Notes: generated by a model not told the origin, from the letters alone. Shown: positions 1 to 10,820, counted from the first letter of the stretch. The stretch is DNA of 64,000 nucleotides from Bromus sterilis (GCA_950022295.1 OX465601.1:75959501-76023500); one strand, 5' to 3'. A program made the numbers and translations.

Positions 1-63
1 TTACCCTGGAGCAGGAGGCTCCTGGGGGCAGTAGCTGCTACCAACTTAGGCCAAAAGCCTAAG
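1..63. other. Flank left of Tat element B
   Basis: These 63 bases precede the first TGACGGGG LTR terminus. The five bases before it (59-63) are CTAAG, the expected left target-site copy of element B, but the partner copy lies outside the window. Nothing else is recognisable here. Confidence 0.4.
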
Positions 64-501
64 TGACGGGGATCAACCCCGGCAAATCCCATGGTCAGGG
101 ACCCTGGGTTAGTCATGAGAGGCACAGGTTGGACGATAGCTCGTCGGCAAATAGGAAGGCTTGCTCCTGCTCGATATTATTGATGGGGAAGGTGCGATTA
201 CAGCGGATGCGAAGGCTGGAGCGCTCAAGTCTAGGGTTACAGGTTATATTAGATGTCCCTTGTGTCACCCCTCCTAGCCCTTATATATTGGGCTAGGTCT
301 CAGGGAGTTCATCTACGTTTACAGGTAAGCTTTCCTAACCCTAGCTTGCTCTGTACGGCAGGTCTTCGCCCCTTCCTTGTGAGTCGTAGACTCCTACGTC
401 GGTGCTAATTAACATGCGGAGGATGCATCTTCATGGGCCTTCTGTCTTCATGGACACCAGGTAGGCTCATCCGTAAGAGTCGTGGGGTCACCCCCTCGTT
501 A
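64..501 (-). repeat. 3' LTR of Tat element B (438 bp)
   Basis: It begins TGACGGGGATC and ends CCCCCTCGTTA, collinear with the two 438-bp LTRs of element A but visibly more diverged; the terminal CA has become TA. A minus-strand TATA (complement of TTATATA at 281-287) lies where a U3/R promoter is expected. The sense-strand polypurine tract is the complement of GTAGCCCCCGAG just to its right (502-512). Confidence 0.85.
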
Positions 502-1682
502 GTAGCCCCCGAGTGCCTGGGGGACTCGAAGAGTCGCGCAGGGACTCGAGTACATTCATTTGTCGGTTATTGGTATGCGCGGTACATTCGCGGGTCGCTG
601 GCAGTCTGGTGGCCATGACAAAACCTGTTTCGAGGGATGCTAAGCTGAAAGGGCCCAAGGAGTCGACTGTCGAGCCTTGGTGAATTGCACTAGGGAAAAT
701 ACCACAGTAGCCCAATCAAACCCACGTCCCTCGACGTGAGCTTGGAACACTGGTGTCGAGCAAAAGTCCGGCCGCTTCAGGTCTTACAGTGTTCATTTGC
801 CGCCAGTAATGTGCATAGCCTAAGGCGCGTCCGCCCGGCTTTTTCTATCATGCGCAGCGCATGGAAAAGGTTGGGAGTGAAATCGCTCTTCGGAAAGTCC
901 CAGCCCGGCCGTACTTCGCAGCGGGGTCTTACCTACACGCTAATCTTGCGTGGCATCTGGGCACAGTGTATCGTGTTCCAGGAATGTGTGTTTTTGAGGC
1001 GCGGAGCCTTATAGCATTGCACCCGCTTGGAACAAAACGTCAAGCGAGTTGTTCACTCATGCACCCGTGGAGCTTGTTTCGAGTGCTCAGACGTTTTTTT
1101 TGCGAGTAGTCACTCGAATGTCATTTCGGTTCTTGAGGTGAGGGAGCACCTGAGACTCTTAGCGCCGTATGATCTTGGCGTATGCATGTTTGTCTTGCGT
1201 CGGGTTGAGGGAGCACCCGAGACTCTCATGAGTGCGAGTGGCCACTCGAGCACATGGCTAACCTTTAGGTGAGGGAGCACCTGGGACTCTTGTGATGTAC
1301 TCTCCCGATGGGAGTAAGATGTTTTTCTTCATCAGGAAAAAGATCTGAGAGATAGAATCTTTGAGCCTTGATGTCTGTTGGTTTTCTTCGCCGCTTGTCA
1401 GGGATAGCGATGCCTCTGTTTGATGGTTGTCAGGGATGCTCTGCCAGTGAACCGTCATGTCTTCATGACCGGTCATAATTATGGCCGCTGTGGCGTGCGG
1501 CAGGCGCCGGTTGGTTTTCCGATACACGCGTTGGAAACGCACGTGAGTTGACGCGTCTCATGCACAGTGCGTCCCGTGGGAAAGCATCTTGGTCTTGGAA
1601 TCTGAGACGTCTGCGACGTTTTGGTCTTTTGAATTAATTGCTGCTGTCGTCTCGGCTTCTCCGTGTTGGGAGATCTTGGTTC
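502..1682 (+). promoter_or_regulatory. Noncoding region between 3' LTR and the opposite-strand gene of B
   Basis: 1.2 kb without a credible ORF. It is collinear with 3007-4214 of element A. Three direct repeats of a unit containing GAGGGAGCACCYGAGACTC lie at about 1139, 1206 and 1270, roughly 66 bp apart, followed by an ACGTG core near 1540. Lying upstream of a TATA box and an ORF on the plus strand, it is the likely promoter region of that ORF (inference). GAGTGGCCACTC near 1234 is a perfect palindrome. Confidence 0.5.
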
Positions 1683-1690
1683 TATAAATA
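1683..1690 (+). promoter_or_regulatory. TATA box of the opposite-strand gene in B
   Basis: TATAAATA preceded by TTC and followed by a pyrimidine-rich leader, 76 bp before the ATG at 1766. The same TTCTATAAATA occurs in element A at 4212-4222, so the motif is shared by both copies. Confidence 0.6.
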
Positions 1691-1765
1691 AGCCTTTCTC
1701 TTCCACAGCGTTTCACCTCCATCCGGCTTGCTGCTTTGCCTCTTCTTTCTTCTCTTGTTCCTCTC

Positions 1766-2383
1766 ATGGCTCCCAAGCGGGGTGTTGGCCATGGACGCGT
1801 TCGTCGGGGCCGTGGTGGCCGTACACCATGCTCATGTCGTGGTGGTCGCCATGGTACGTCGCCAGTGCCTTCCTCTTCTCCCTTGGAGGAGGGATTCTGG
1901 CGCTATGACTTTCTTTTATGTGTTCGTGGCCAGAGTGCCAATCGCGTCCTTCTTCCCTCTGCTTTTTCCACCATTGTTTCTGAACTTGGCTTGGATGGCT
2001 TGCTTCTGCGTCTTCAAGGGAGCCGTCGATCTCCTTCTTATGTTGTCTTGGAGGTTGATAGCTCCCGCTTGATTTTTCTTGGCTCTGGTTGGAGTTTGTT
2101 TGCTCGGCGGTTGAATCTGCGAGATGGCGATATGCTCAGCTGTCGTTTTGACGGCGAAAGCACTGTCACTGTCCGCGCGTTCGATCCAAGCGGAAATAGC
2201 ATGGATCCACACTGGCAGGAGTCGAGCAACGACAGCTCCACAAGGTCGAGGAGTCCTACGCCTGCATCTTCTATAGCTTCGTCTTCTGGCGACTCCTCGG
2301 GTGGTGGTGCCGTCTCCATCAGCTCCGAAGAGGACATCGACGTCAAGCCGTCGATCAAGCAGGCGCGTCAAGCGACCTTGTAG
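1766..2383 (+). CDS. Opposite-strand retrotransposon ORF with B3-like DNA-binding domain (copy B)
   Basis: Uninterrupted 205-residue protein on the strand opposite to gag-pol. The ATG at 1766 was chosen because the start of element A's copy aligns with it and it follows the TATA box; an in-frame TTG at 1736 is not needed. Seen: a basic RG-rich N-terminus (residues 5-30), then a block at about 46-140 with VLLPSAF, LGSGWSLFA, LRDGDMLSCRFD and RAFDPSG. That order (PxxF, GW..F, L..GD...F, IFDPSG) is the signature of plant B3 domains. A Ser-rich tail, an acidic EEDIDVKP stretch and a basic KQAR end follow. B3 domains bind DNA in the nucleus, so a regulatory or targeting role is possible but unproven. 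About 83% identical to the copy at 12488-13123. Confidence 0.75.
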   Translation: MAPKRGVGHGRVRRGRGGRTPCSCRGGRHGTSPVPSSSPLEEGFWRYDFLLCVRGQSANRVLLPSAFSTIVSELGLDGLLLRLQGSRRSPSYVVLEVDSSRLIFLGSGWSLFARRLNLRDGDMLSCRFDGESTVTVRAFDPSGNSMDPHWQESSNDSSTRSRSPTPASSIASSSGDSSGGGAVSISSEEDIDVKPSIKQARQATL

Positions 2384-2559
2384 AAGTGGAGGCGGCCTCA
2401 TCTTCGTTGGCAACTCGGGGAAGAGGCTGCACGTCCGGAGAAGAAGGCGAGCAGCTGCAGCTGGAGAAGAAGCTAGTGGAGCAGGAGAAGAAGCTGGTGG
2501 AGCATCGACAAATAAGTCGAGTTTTACCATTTTGTTATGTCATTGACATCCTCAACTAG
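2380..2559 (+). other. Conserved -1-frame coiled-coil extension of the B3-like ORF (copy B)
   Basis: Immediately at the TAG that ends the B3-like ORF, the -1 frame is open and reads an acidic start (VEVEA), a heptad-type segment (LEKKLVEQEKKLVEH) and ends FCYVIDILN before TAG at 2557-2559. Element A has the same arrangement with VELEA, LERKLEEQEKKLVEQ and FCYVIDI. There is no ATG of its own, so expression would need a -1 frameshift, a small intron, or reflects an old frameshift inherited by both copies. Confidence 0.5.
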
Positions 2560-2568
2560 CTTCCTTTT

Positions 2569-3006
2569 TGACGGGGATCAACCCCGGCAAATCCCATGGT
2601 CAGGGACCCTGGGTTAGTCATGAGAGGCGCAGGCTGGACGATAACTCGTCGGCAAACAAGGAGGCTCGCTCCTGCTCGATATTATTGATTGGGGAGATGC
2701 GATTACAGAGGAAACCGAGGCTGGAGCGCTCAGGGCTAGGGTTACAGGTGAGATTCGATGTCCTTGGTGTCGCCCCTCCTAGCCCTTATATACCGGTCTA
2801 GGTCTCGGGGAGTTCATCTACGTGTACATGTAAACTGTCCTAACCCTAGCTTGCTCCGTACGGCAGGTCTTCGCACCTTCCTTGTGAGTCGAGGACTTCT
2901 ACGTCGGTGCCATCTAGTGGGCCTAGGCCGTATCTTCATGGGCCTTCTGCCTTCACGGACACCAGGTAGGTTCATCCGTAGGAGTCGTTGGGTCACCCCC
3001 TCGTCA
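2569..3006 (-). repeat. 3' LTR of Tat element A (438 bp)
   Basis: TGACGGGG...CCCTCGTCA, bounded on the left by the CTTTT target copy and on the right by the polypurine tract (complement of 3007-3018, GTAGCCCCCGAG). The minus-strand TATA is the complement of 2786-2792. Confidence 0.92.
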
Positions 3007-4254
3007 GTAGCCCCCGAGTGCCTGGGGGACTCGAAGAGTCGCGCAGGGACTCGAGTGCATTCATGTGTTGTTTATTGATATGCACGGTTCATCCGTGGGT
3101 CGCTGGCAGTCTGGTGGCCATGACAAAACCTGTTTCGAGGGATGCTAAGCTGAAAGGGCCCAAGGAGTCGACGGGTCGAGCCTTGGTAAATTGCACTAGG
3201 GCAAATACCATAGTAGCCCAGTCAAACCCACGTCCCTCGACGTGAGCTTGGAACACTGGTGTCGAGCAAAAGTCCGGCCGCTTCAGGTCTTACGGTGTTC
3301 ATTTGCCGCCAGTAATGTGTGTAGCCTAAGGCGCGTCCGCCCGTCTTATCTATCATACTCTGCGCATGGGAAAGGTTGGGAGTGAAATCGCTCTTCGGCA
3401 AGTCCCAGCCCGTCCGTACTTCGCAGCGGGGTCTTACCTACACGCTAATCTTGGGTGGCATCTGGGCACAGTGTATTGTGTTCCAGGAAAGTGTGTTTTT
3501 GAGGCGCAGAGCCTTATAGCATTGCACCCGCTTGGAACAAAACATCAAGCGAGCTGTTCACTCTTTTACCCGAGGAGATTTGTTTCGAGTGCTCAGTCGG
3601 GGGGTTTATTCGCGAGTAATCACTCGAATGCCATTTTCGGCTCTTCAGGTGAGGGAGCACCCGAGACTCATAGCGCCGTATGGTCTTGGCGAGTGCTTGT
3701 TTGTCTTACGTCGGGTTGAGGGAGCACCCGAGACTCTCATTGGTGCGAGTGTTCACTTGAGCACGTGGTTGGCTTTTATGTGAGGGAGCACCCGGGACTC
3801 TTATGATGTACACTCCCGATGGGAGTAAGATGTTTTTTCTTCCTAGGGAAAAAGATCCGGAAAGATGGAATCTCTGGGCCTTGATGGCGTACTGAGTACG
3901 CCTTGCTGTTTGGTTTTCTTCGCCGCTCGTCAGGGATAGTGATGTCTCTGTTTGATGGCTGTCAGTGATGCGCTGCCAGTGAACCGTCACGTCTCGAGGA
4001 CTGGTCATAATGATGGTCGTTTGTGGCGTGCGGCAGGCGCCGGTTGAGTTTCCCATACGTGCGTTGGAAACGCGCGCGAATCGACGCGCCCTGCGTACAG
4101 TGCTTCTCGTGGGAAAGCATCTTCGTCTTGGAGTTCGAGACAGCTGGGACGATTGGTCTTTGAATTAATTGCCGCCATCGTTTTGGCTTCTCCGTGCTTT
4201 GATGATAGTTGTTCTATAAATAGGCCTTTCTCTTCCACGCTTCTATCCAACTCG
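3007..4254 (+). promoter_or_regulatory. Noncoding/promoter region upstream of the opposite-strand gene of A
   Basis: Collinear with 502-1700 of B, including three spaced GAGGGAGCACCCGAGACTC-type repeats (about 3652, 3718 and 3782) and the CTCCCGATGGGAG inverted repeat near 3814. No credible ORF. It ends at the CTGCT target site (4255-4259) of the Athila-like insertion, which falls between the TATA box and the start codon of the gene. Confidence 0.5.
4215..4222 (+). promoter_or_regulatory. TATA box of the opposite-strand gene in A (now separated from its ORF)
   Basis: TATAAATA in the same TTCTATAAATA context as at 1680-1690. The ATG it would have served is at 12488, now more than 8 kb away because of the 4260-12452 insertion; in B the spacing is 76 bp. 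Confidence 0.6.
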
Positions 4255-4259
4255 CTGCT

Positions 4260-5888
4260 TGATACGTCCAAAACATATCGATAATTTCTGCTTGCTCCAT
4301 GCATGTTTTGTGTGATATTGCTATGAGCTAGATACACTTTCATACATTTTTAATCATATTTGGACTAACCTATTAACTCAGTGCACCCCAGTGCCAGTTC
4401 CTGTTTTCTGCTGTTTTTCTATTTCAGTTTTCCCCCATATAAAAAGTGCCAGAAAAATTCGGGAAAATTCAGATAAAAAATCAGCGTGACGGAAGCTTCG
4501 AGAAAAGCCCAGGAGGGGCCAAAGGGGGGCCAGGGGGGCCCAAGCGGCCACCCGTGCGGCCCCACCCTTGGCCGCGCTAGGAGGGCGCCTGGGGCCCCTG
4601 GTCCACCTTTGGCTGCCCCCTTCGCCTATTTATCCCCCGTCACGGGAAAACTCCAAAACAAGAACCCTATTCTGCGAACTCGCCTCTGTTCCGCCGCCGC
4701 CGCGCTTCCAAGATTGGGAGCACCAGAAGACCTCTTCCCGTCACCCTGCCGGAGGGAGAATTGACATCCGGGAGTCTCCTCTCCACCATGGATGCTCCCC
4801 GGATGTCTCGTGAGTAGTTTTCCTTGGACCATGGGTCCGTGATCAGTAGCTATGTGATGTTCTCCTCCCCTCTTTGATCTTCATTGTTTAGACCTCGTGA
4901 GCTGCCCTACATGATCGAGGCACCTTTGTAATATTTCTGCTATCGCTATGTTGAGTTTGATCGGATCTGATGGATTATGAGATTATGTTCAAATTGTGAT
5001 AGAGTAATATATTTGGTTTTTATCTCTTATATTTTTGTTCCTAAGTAATTCTTGCATGCTCTCCGTTGCTGTTTATTGCTTTGGCCAATTAGTAGGTAGT
5101 GACTCCAAGAGGGAGCGTTGTGCTAGATTGTGGGTTCATGCCTCCCCGATGACATGCTTGAGTGACAGAAACATGAGTCTAGGGGATGTGTTGTTGCCAC
5201 AAGGGGGAAAACAACGACGCTTGTAACCGCGGTTACAAGGATTGTTTACTTTACGCAAAGTTCTTTTTAATGCAGTTGTCTGTTGCTTTGGGTTTACACT
5301 TTGGGTGGGGCTCGCAACTTAATACCAGCGAGATGTTCTGGATAGATATCTCAAGGTGGATGATTAGTAGTAGATGCAGATGGATTTCGGTCTACTTACT
5401 TTGGCGTACTGCCCGTGCTTTTGAACCTCTTCCTTTCTTTTGTAGCATAGTTAGCATTGCGGTGTGTTCTTAATCCTGTCAATTGCCTTTCTGTAATTTG
5501 TTTACCTCGCATAGCATTTTTATCATCTTTTGGGAGAGAGACATCACTAGCGAACATCACGTATCCCGATCCATATCCTCATTATTGTTTCCAAGCTATA
5601 TTTACTTTTCTGCATTTACTTTCAAGTTGCTATCATTATCCCCTTGCGTTTTATCATTTGTGAACAACAAGACCGGAGAGATTGACAACCTCTCTGAACT
5701 TCGTTGGGAGCAAAGTTATCTGTGTCTGTGTGCAGGTCCGCGTCAGTTGCGCCGCTGACACCTACTTATCATCTCTGGAGTCCTACTGGAGACAAACCTT
5801 GGTATCTTTACTGAGGGAAAACTTGCTGCTGTACCGCATCACGCCTTCCACTTGGGGCCTACCAACGAAGGGCGAGAAGCCGTCATCA
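4260..5888 (+). repeat. 5' LTR of Athila-like copy 1
   Basis: Starts TGATACGTCCAAAACATATC (a near-perfect terminal inverted repeat) and ends CGTCATCA. Candidate promoter elements are TATAAAAAG near 4439 and CTATTTAT near 4626. It contains a CCG-rich stretch near 4690, a GTGAGT near 4810, and a perfect 20-bp palindrome CTTGTAACCGCGGTTACAAG at 5220-5239. Confidence 0.9.
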
Positions 5889-5899
5889 AGAGCAATTTC

Positions 5900-5916
5900 T
5901 GGCGCCGTTGCCGGGG
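5900..5916 (+). other. Primer binding site (tRNA-Asp type), copy 1
   Basis: TGGCGCCGTTGCCGGGG, 11 bp after the 5' LTR end. This is the standard Athila primer site, complementary to the 3' end of tRNA-Asp. Confidence 0.85.
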
Positions 5917-6052
5917 ACTCCAAGTGCTAAGATAGGGGAGTTGCACACTACCCTTTACCTTTGTTTTTCAGTCTTGTTAGTTTATCTTTCAGTTTTTATC
6001 TTTGTTTCTTTTATCAAAAAGTACAAAAAAATCTGCCACACTTGCTGCTACT

Positions 6053-8089
6053 ATGGGTTCCACTGAAAACACCAAGTTGTGTGACTTCACTAGTCACAAC
6101 AACCAAGACTTTATCTGCACTTCCATTGCCACACCTGCCACTTCAGCTTCCTCTTATGAAATTAAACCTGCTTTGCTAAACCTTGTTATGAGAGATCAAT
6201 TCTCTGGTGCTGGAGATGATGTTGCTTTACACTTGAATAATTTTGTTGAATTATGTGATATGCAAAAGTATAAAGAAGTGGAAGGTGATGTTGTTAAGAT
6301 TAAGCTCTTTCCTTTCTCTTTAAGGGGAGATGCTAAAATCTGGTTTCAATCTTTGCCTAGAAATAGCATAGATTCTTGGGATAAGTGCAAAGATGCTTTT
6401 ATAGGGAAGTACTACCCTCCTGCTAAGATTATCCAATTGGGGAGCAATATTATGAATTTCACGCAATTGGATAATGAACACGTTGCCCAAGCTTGGGAAC
6501 GAATGAAATCTCTTGTTAAGAAATGCCCTACACATGGTTTGACTACTTGGATGGTTATCCAGACTTTTTATGCAGGCTTGAACTTTACCTCGCGGAACCT
6601 GTTAGATTCGGCCGCGGGAGGAACCTTTATGTCAACTACACTTGGTGCTGCCACAAAGCTTCTCGATGAGATGATGACCAATTATTCCTAATGGCACACC
6701 GAACGCGCTCCAACAGGTAGGAAGGTAAACTCAGTCGAGGAAATTACCTCCCTCAATGAAAAAGTTGATTTAATTATGTCTCTACTTACCAAGCAACCTT
6801 CTTTTGATCCTCATGATGTTCCTTTAAATTCTTTGGTTGCTCAAGAACAAGTAGATGTGAACTTTATTGCTAGAAACAACTTCAATAACAGTTCTTATAG
6901 GGGAAATTTTGCTAGCAATCCTAGACCGTTCCCATCTAACTATGGGAACAACAACACTTACCCTAGCAACAAGAACCCCTCTTCTGAATTAGAAAGCAAG
7001 CTTAGAGACTTTATCACTACCCAAAAAGCCTTCAACAAAAATGTAGAAGAGAAATTATCTAAAATAGATAATCTCTCTTTGAAGGAAGAAAGCTTAGCCC
7101 TTGATATTGAGATGCTCAAAATTAGAACCTCTCCCCTTGAGTAGAATAAAGCCACTCCTATTAATGCTATCCAGTTGCAAATCAATGAAAATATTAGGAT
7201 GATGGCTAAACTTAAAGAAAGATGGGCTAGAGAAAAAGAGGAAGATGATAGAATTAAGAGCCTTCCTACACACCACACAGTTGCCACTATCCAAATTGTT
7301 GAGGACACCCAAACTATTAGCACCCAATGCACTCCTAGTCCCGTTGGACCTATTAATGGTGATGATAATACCTCAACCATAGATAAAGAAACTGCTATGA
7401 ACATAGAGGTTTTCAAACAAGTGAGCCTAGATGACACTACTACCACCTTTGATAGTAGTGATATTGATTTTGATAGTTGCACCCTCTCAGAAGTTATTAG
7501 CTTGTTACACAAAATGTCTAGAGACCCCCACACTAGCACACTTAATCTTGCCTTAACGGAGCATATCACAAATGCTCTTATCAAAGCTAGGGAGGAGAAG
7601 CTTAGAGTAGAAGCCTCCATACCTAGGAAGCTAGAGGATGGTTGGGACCCTATGATCAAAATTAAATTAAATAACTTCTCTTGCTATGCTTTATGTGATG
7701 TTGGAGCTAGTACCTCTGTTATGCCCAAAAGAATATTTGATATGTTTGAATTGAAGCCTTTTGAGCCTTGTTCTTTTGGTGTTCTTCTTGTTGACTCTTC
7801 CATAAAGAAACCTTTGGGGAAGATCAACGATGTTCTTATCATTGTCAATGAAAACTATGTTCCCGTTGATTTTATTGTTATGGATATAGAGTGTGAACCT
7901 TTGTGTCCAATCATTTTGGGACGTCCTTTTCTTCGCACAGTTGGTGCGGTTATTGACATGAAAGAGGGGAATATAAAATTCCAATTCCCATTCAAAAAGG
8001 GGATGGAACACTTCCCTAGAAAGAAAATCAAGTTACCTTTTGAGTCCGTTACTCGGTCTAGTTATTCTCTTTCTCTTGATAAAACTTGA
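6053..8089 (+). pseudogene. gag-protease of Athila-like copy 1 (two in-frame stops)
   Basis: One reading frame of about 679 codons from the ATG at 6053 (MGSTENTK) to the TGA at 8087-8089, broken only by TAA at 6689-6691 and TAG at 7142-7144; at the first stop copy 2 has CAA. The gag core lies at about codons 60-180 (FPFSLRGDAKIWFQSLP, AQAWERMKSLV, QTFYAGLN), the usual capsid-like region. An Asn-rich linker and a charged coiled-coil segment (about 6990-7250) follow. The retroviral-type aspartic protease is in the last third: LCDVGASTSVMP as the active-site loop (D-V-G in place of D-T/S-G, as in Athila relatives) and IILGRPFL as the second motif. No zinc knuckle is seen. Reverse transcriptase and integrase are absent. 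Confidence 0.85.
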
Positions 8090-10820
8090 TTCTTCTTTTT
8101 GCATCATGCCTAGCTAATGGCTTTAAAGAAGCGCTTTCGGGAGGCAGCCCGCAACGAATTTAGGTTTTTCTTTTTGCTTTTGTTGTGTCTTGATGATTGT
8201 TACTACTGTAGCAACATCATTGTATCTTTACTTTTCAGCTTTGTGCCAAGTTATAGCCTCTTACGGCAAGTGAAGTAAAAGTTGTGACATGCTGTCCAGA
8301 AAACAGATTCTGTCCTCGTGACAAGAAAAAATCCAGAACAATCCCATTTCATCTTTTTGAGCTGAATTTTTTACACAATATGCTCTATATAATTACGAAA
8401 CTTCCGTATGTTCTGAGTTTTTTGATTTGAGTTGCAGAAGTGCCCCTAAAAAATTCTTTACTATCTGCTGTTCTGTTTTTCACAGATTCTCCCACGTTTT
8501 ATCTCTCCTTACTTTTGCAAACCTTAAGCTTGCTTTTTCTTTGCAAAAACTTTTTGGCACTCTTGAGAAACAGTAGCTCTTCAAGATTATCTTTATATGC
8601 AGTGGAGAATTTTTTTATTTATTAAGGGTACTAACCTCTCTAATCAGCTTATGATGAGTTATATATGAAGGGAGTTTTCAAGTGTGCGTTGGAAGATGAT
8701 GAAAGAAGATCCAGGAGTGTCAAGCGCTCAAGCTTGGGGATTCCCCCATGCATCCCCAATAAATATTCAAGGACACTCAAGCGTCTAAGCTTGCGGATGC
8801 CCCCCGTGCATCCCCTTCTCCATCAACCATCATCAGTTCGTCCTTCGTCTCACTATATTTTTATCACTTCATGTGTTATGTGCTATGCTTGGAGCGTCTC
8901 GCTCTTAGGTTTTGTTTTTAGTTTTCTTTAGCTTTGCTTGCTGTTCATAACAAGTTAGATCCCGTCTTACTTTGTGTGGGAGAGAAACACGCTCCACTTT
9001 CAAAATCTAGAACACATCATAGGATTTTTCCTGCCTATCTTTTTGCTGTTGTGTGTTCTTTATCTTTTCATAGCTACTGCCATGTTTAGTTTTAGTCTTA
9101 GTTTGTCTTTAGGAAGAGCTTTGGCTTTTTTTTTAGTTTGTTGCTGCAACTCTTTTTAGTTTTCATGTTTATCTTGTTAAGAGAGTTGGTTGTTGCACTG
9201 AGTTGTGTTTTGTCTTGAAAGTAGGTAATTGAGGTTGCTATTTAATTTTAGTAGTAGCTTGCAATAGTTTTGAGGCATTGTTGTGAGTAATGTTTGGACT
9301 TTTGGTGTCAAGAGCTCTTGCCTATTAGTGATAGGTGTCGTATTTTGGGCAATCCGTGTTTATTTTCAAAACCTACAAAACTAGTTGAGAACTCTAGCTA
9401 CTAGATAGATCACTACTCTTCTGAGGAGTCGAATATTAGAGTACACTCACGTACCATGAGTCGAGGATGCGCAAGGATAACCAAACCCCCATACACTCCT
9501 CCTCGGGGTACTTGTCTCTTTGTGAACCTCCTCATTAGATTGAGAGTTACCGATAATAAGTGCATGAGTTCTTCGGACTAATGTAAGTATTGAGAGTTGA
9601 CACTTCCACCTTCCCATATTTTGCTAGCCTTTCCCGTGCCGTGCATTGCCTTCTTCTCACTCCAAGAGTTGGTGTCCACCTTCGCCGGGACATCCAAACC
9701 CTTGGCATGATACGCTCTGTCATCATAAGCCTCCATATATCTTTCCTCAAAACAGCCACCATACCTACCTATCAAGGCATTTCCATAGCCTTTCCGAGTT
9801 ACATTGCCATGCAACTTCCACCTCTTCATGACTTGATCTTCATGTCATACATGTTCCTGCTACACTGGCAGCGACATACATTGCATACATCATGATAGTT
9901 ACATCTTCTTTATGATTTTGAGTACCTTGTAAAGTGTGAAAGATCTCCTTTACCTTCTTGTAAAATAGAGTGTTGCCCTTAAGTGAGGAAAAGATCCCAA
10001 AGTGGACACATTAAAAGATCCCAAAGAGGACAAGTGAGAGTTAAATAGAAAGATCCATTGAGGCCACCAAAAAAAATACAAAAAATCGAAAAAGAGAAAA
10101 AGAAATAAAAAGAGAGAAAGGGGCAACACTACTATACTTTTAAGAGATCCACACTAGTACTCACTCTATATCTTTGTACTCCATAGAGATGATCTTTATG
10201 CATATAGTTTGGAGAGCTTCTTAGCTCGTATGTGCATCCATTGCATGGCAATCCCTACTCCTCACATCATATATATCATTTGGCATATCTTGCCTATGAT
10301 TGTCCTCATTGATGTGAGTATTTCTCATCCTTTTTGTATTCCTCCTCCACCATATTTCTCTCTTTGCCATCCTAAGTGTCAACTCTCGTGCTTACGCTCA
10401 TCCATTGCATGAGTGCTCAAAATATCGAAAAGGAGTGGATCAAATTGACTTGTACCTGGCTAGTGGTCTGGGGACGAGTCAAGATAAGATTCCAAAGAGG
10501 ACCAAGTGTGAAACTTTAGCAGATTGAGTTCTCAACAAAAATACTTTTTTCTCTCGTATTCCCTATCCTCCTTTCTTGCACGCAAACACCATTTGGAGAC
10601 ATTCGAGTCACGGACAGCGAGAGCTCTTGCACCTTTTGTTCTTTTGTTACTTATTTCAATGCTAATATAGACTCTTGCTTGTTATGACTTGAATTGAATC
10701 TCTGACCTTGATTGCTTTACTTTTCAAAGTTCTTTTATGGTTGCTAGCATGTCACCACAGAAATTATGCTTGTTATCATTTACCTACTCGAGGACGAGCG
10801 GGAATTAAGCTTGGGGATGT
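8090..10820 (+). other. Long noncoding 3' region of Athila-like copy 1
   Basis: 2.7 kb without a credible gene, kept nearly collinear in copies 2 and 3. Notable parts: a small hairpin CGGG-AGGCAG-CCCG (8138-8151) just after the protease stop; two degenerate GGGGATGC/GCATCCCC hairpins around 8735-8815; a T-rich stretch 8860-9180; an A/G-rich stretch 10070-10120; and the plus-strand primer AGCTTGGGGATGT directly before the 3' LTR (10808-10820). Confidence 0.7.

Noticed and set aside
502..2568. Initial reading of the left segment and of B as two complementary deletion derivatives of a Tat element
   Set aside because: CTTTT at 2564-2568 and 39007-39011 and the collinearity with A show a single insertion of A into B; no deletion is needed.
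5035..5226. 63-codon ORF repeated in every Athila-like LTR
   Set aside because: It recurs only because the LTR recurs; it starts and stops differently in copy 3, and contains the palindrome and a putative intron.
6958..7659. 233-codon minus-strand ORF opposite gag-protease of copy 1 (and similar at 30788-31490)
   Set aside because: It is a shadow of the real gag-protease frame, hydrophobic by reverse translation, without domain.
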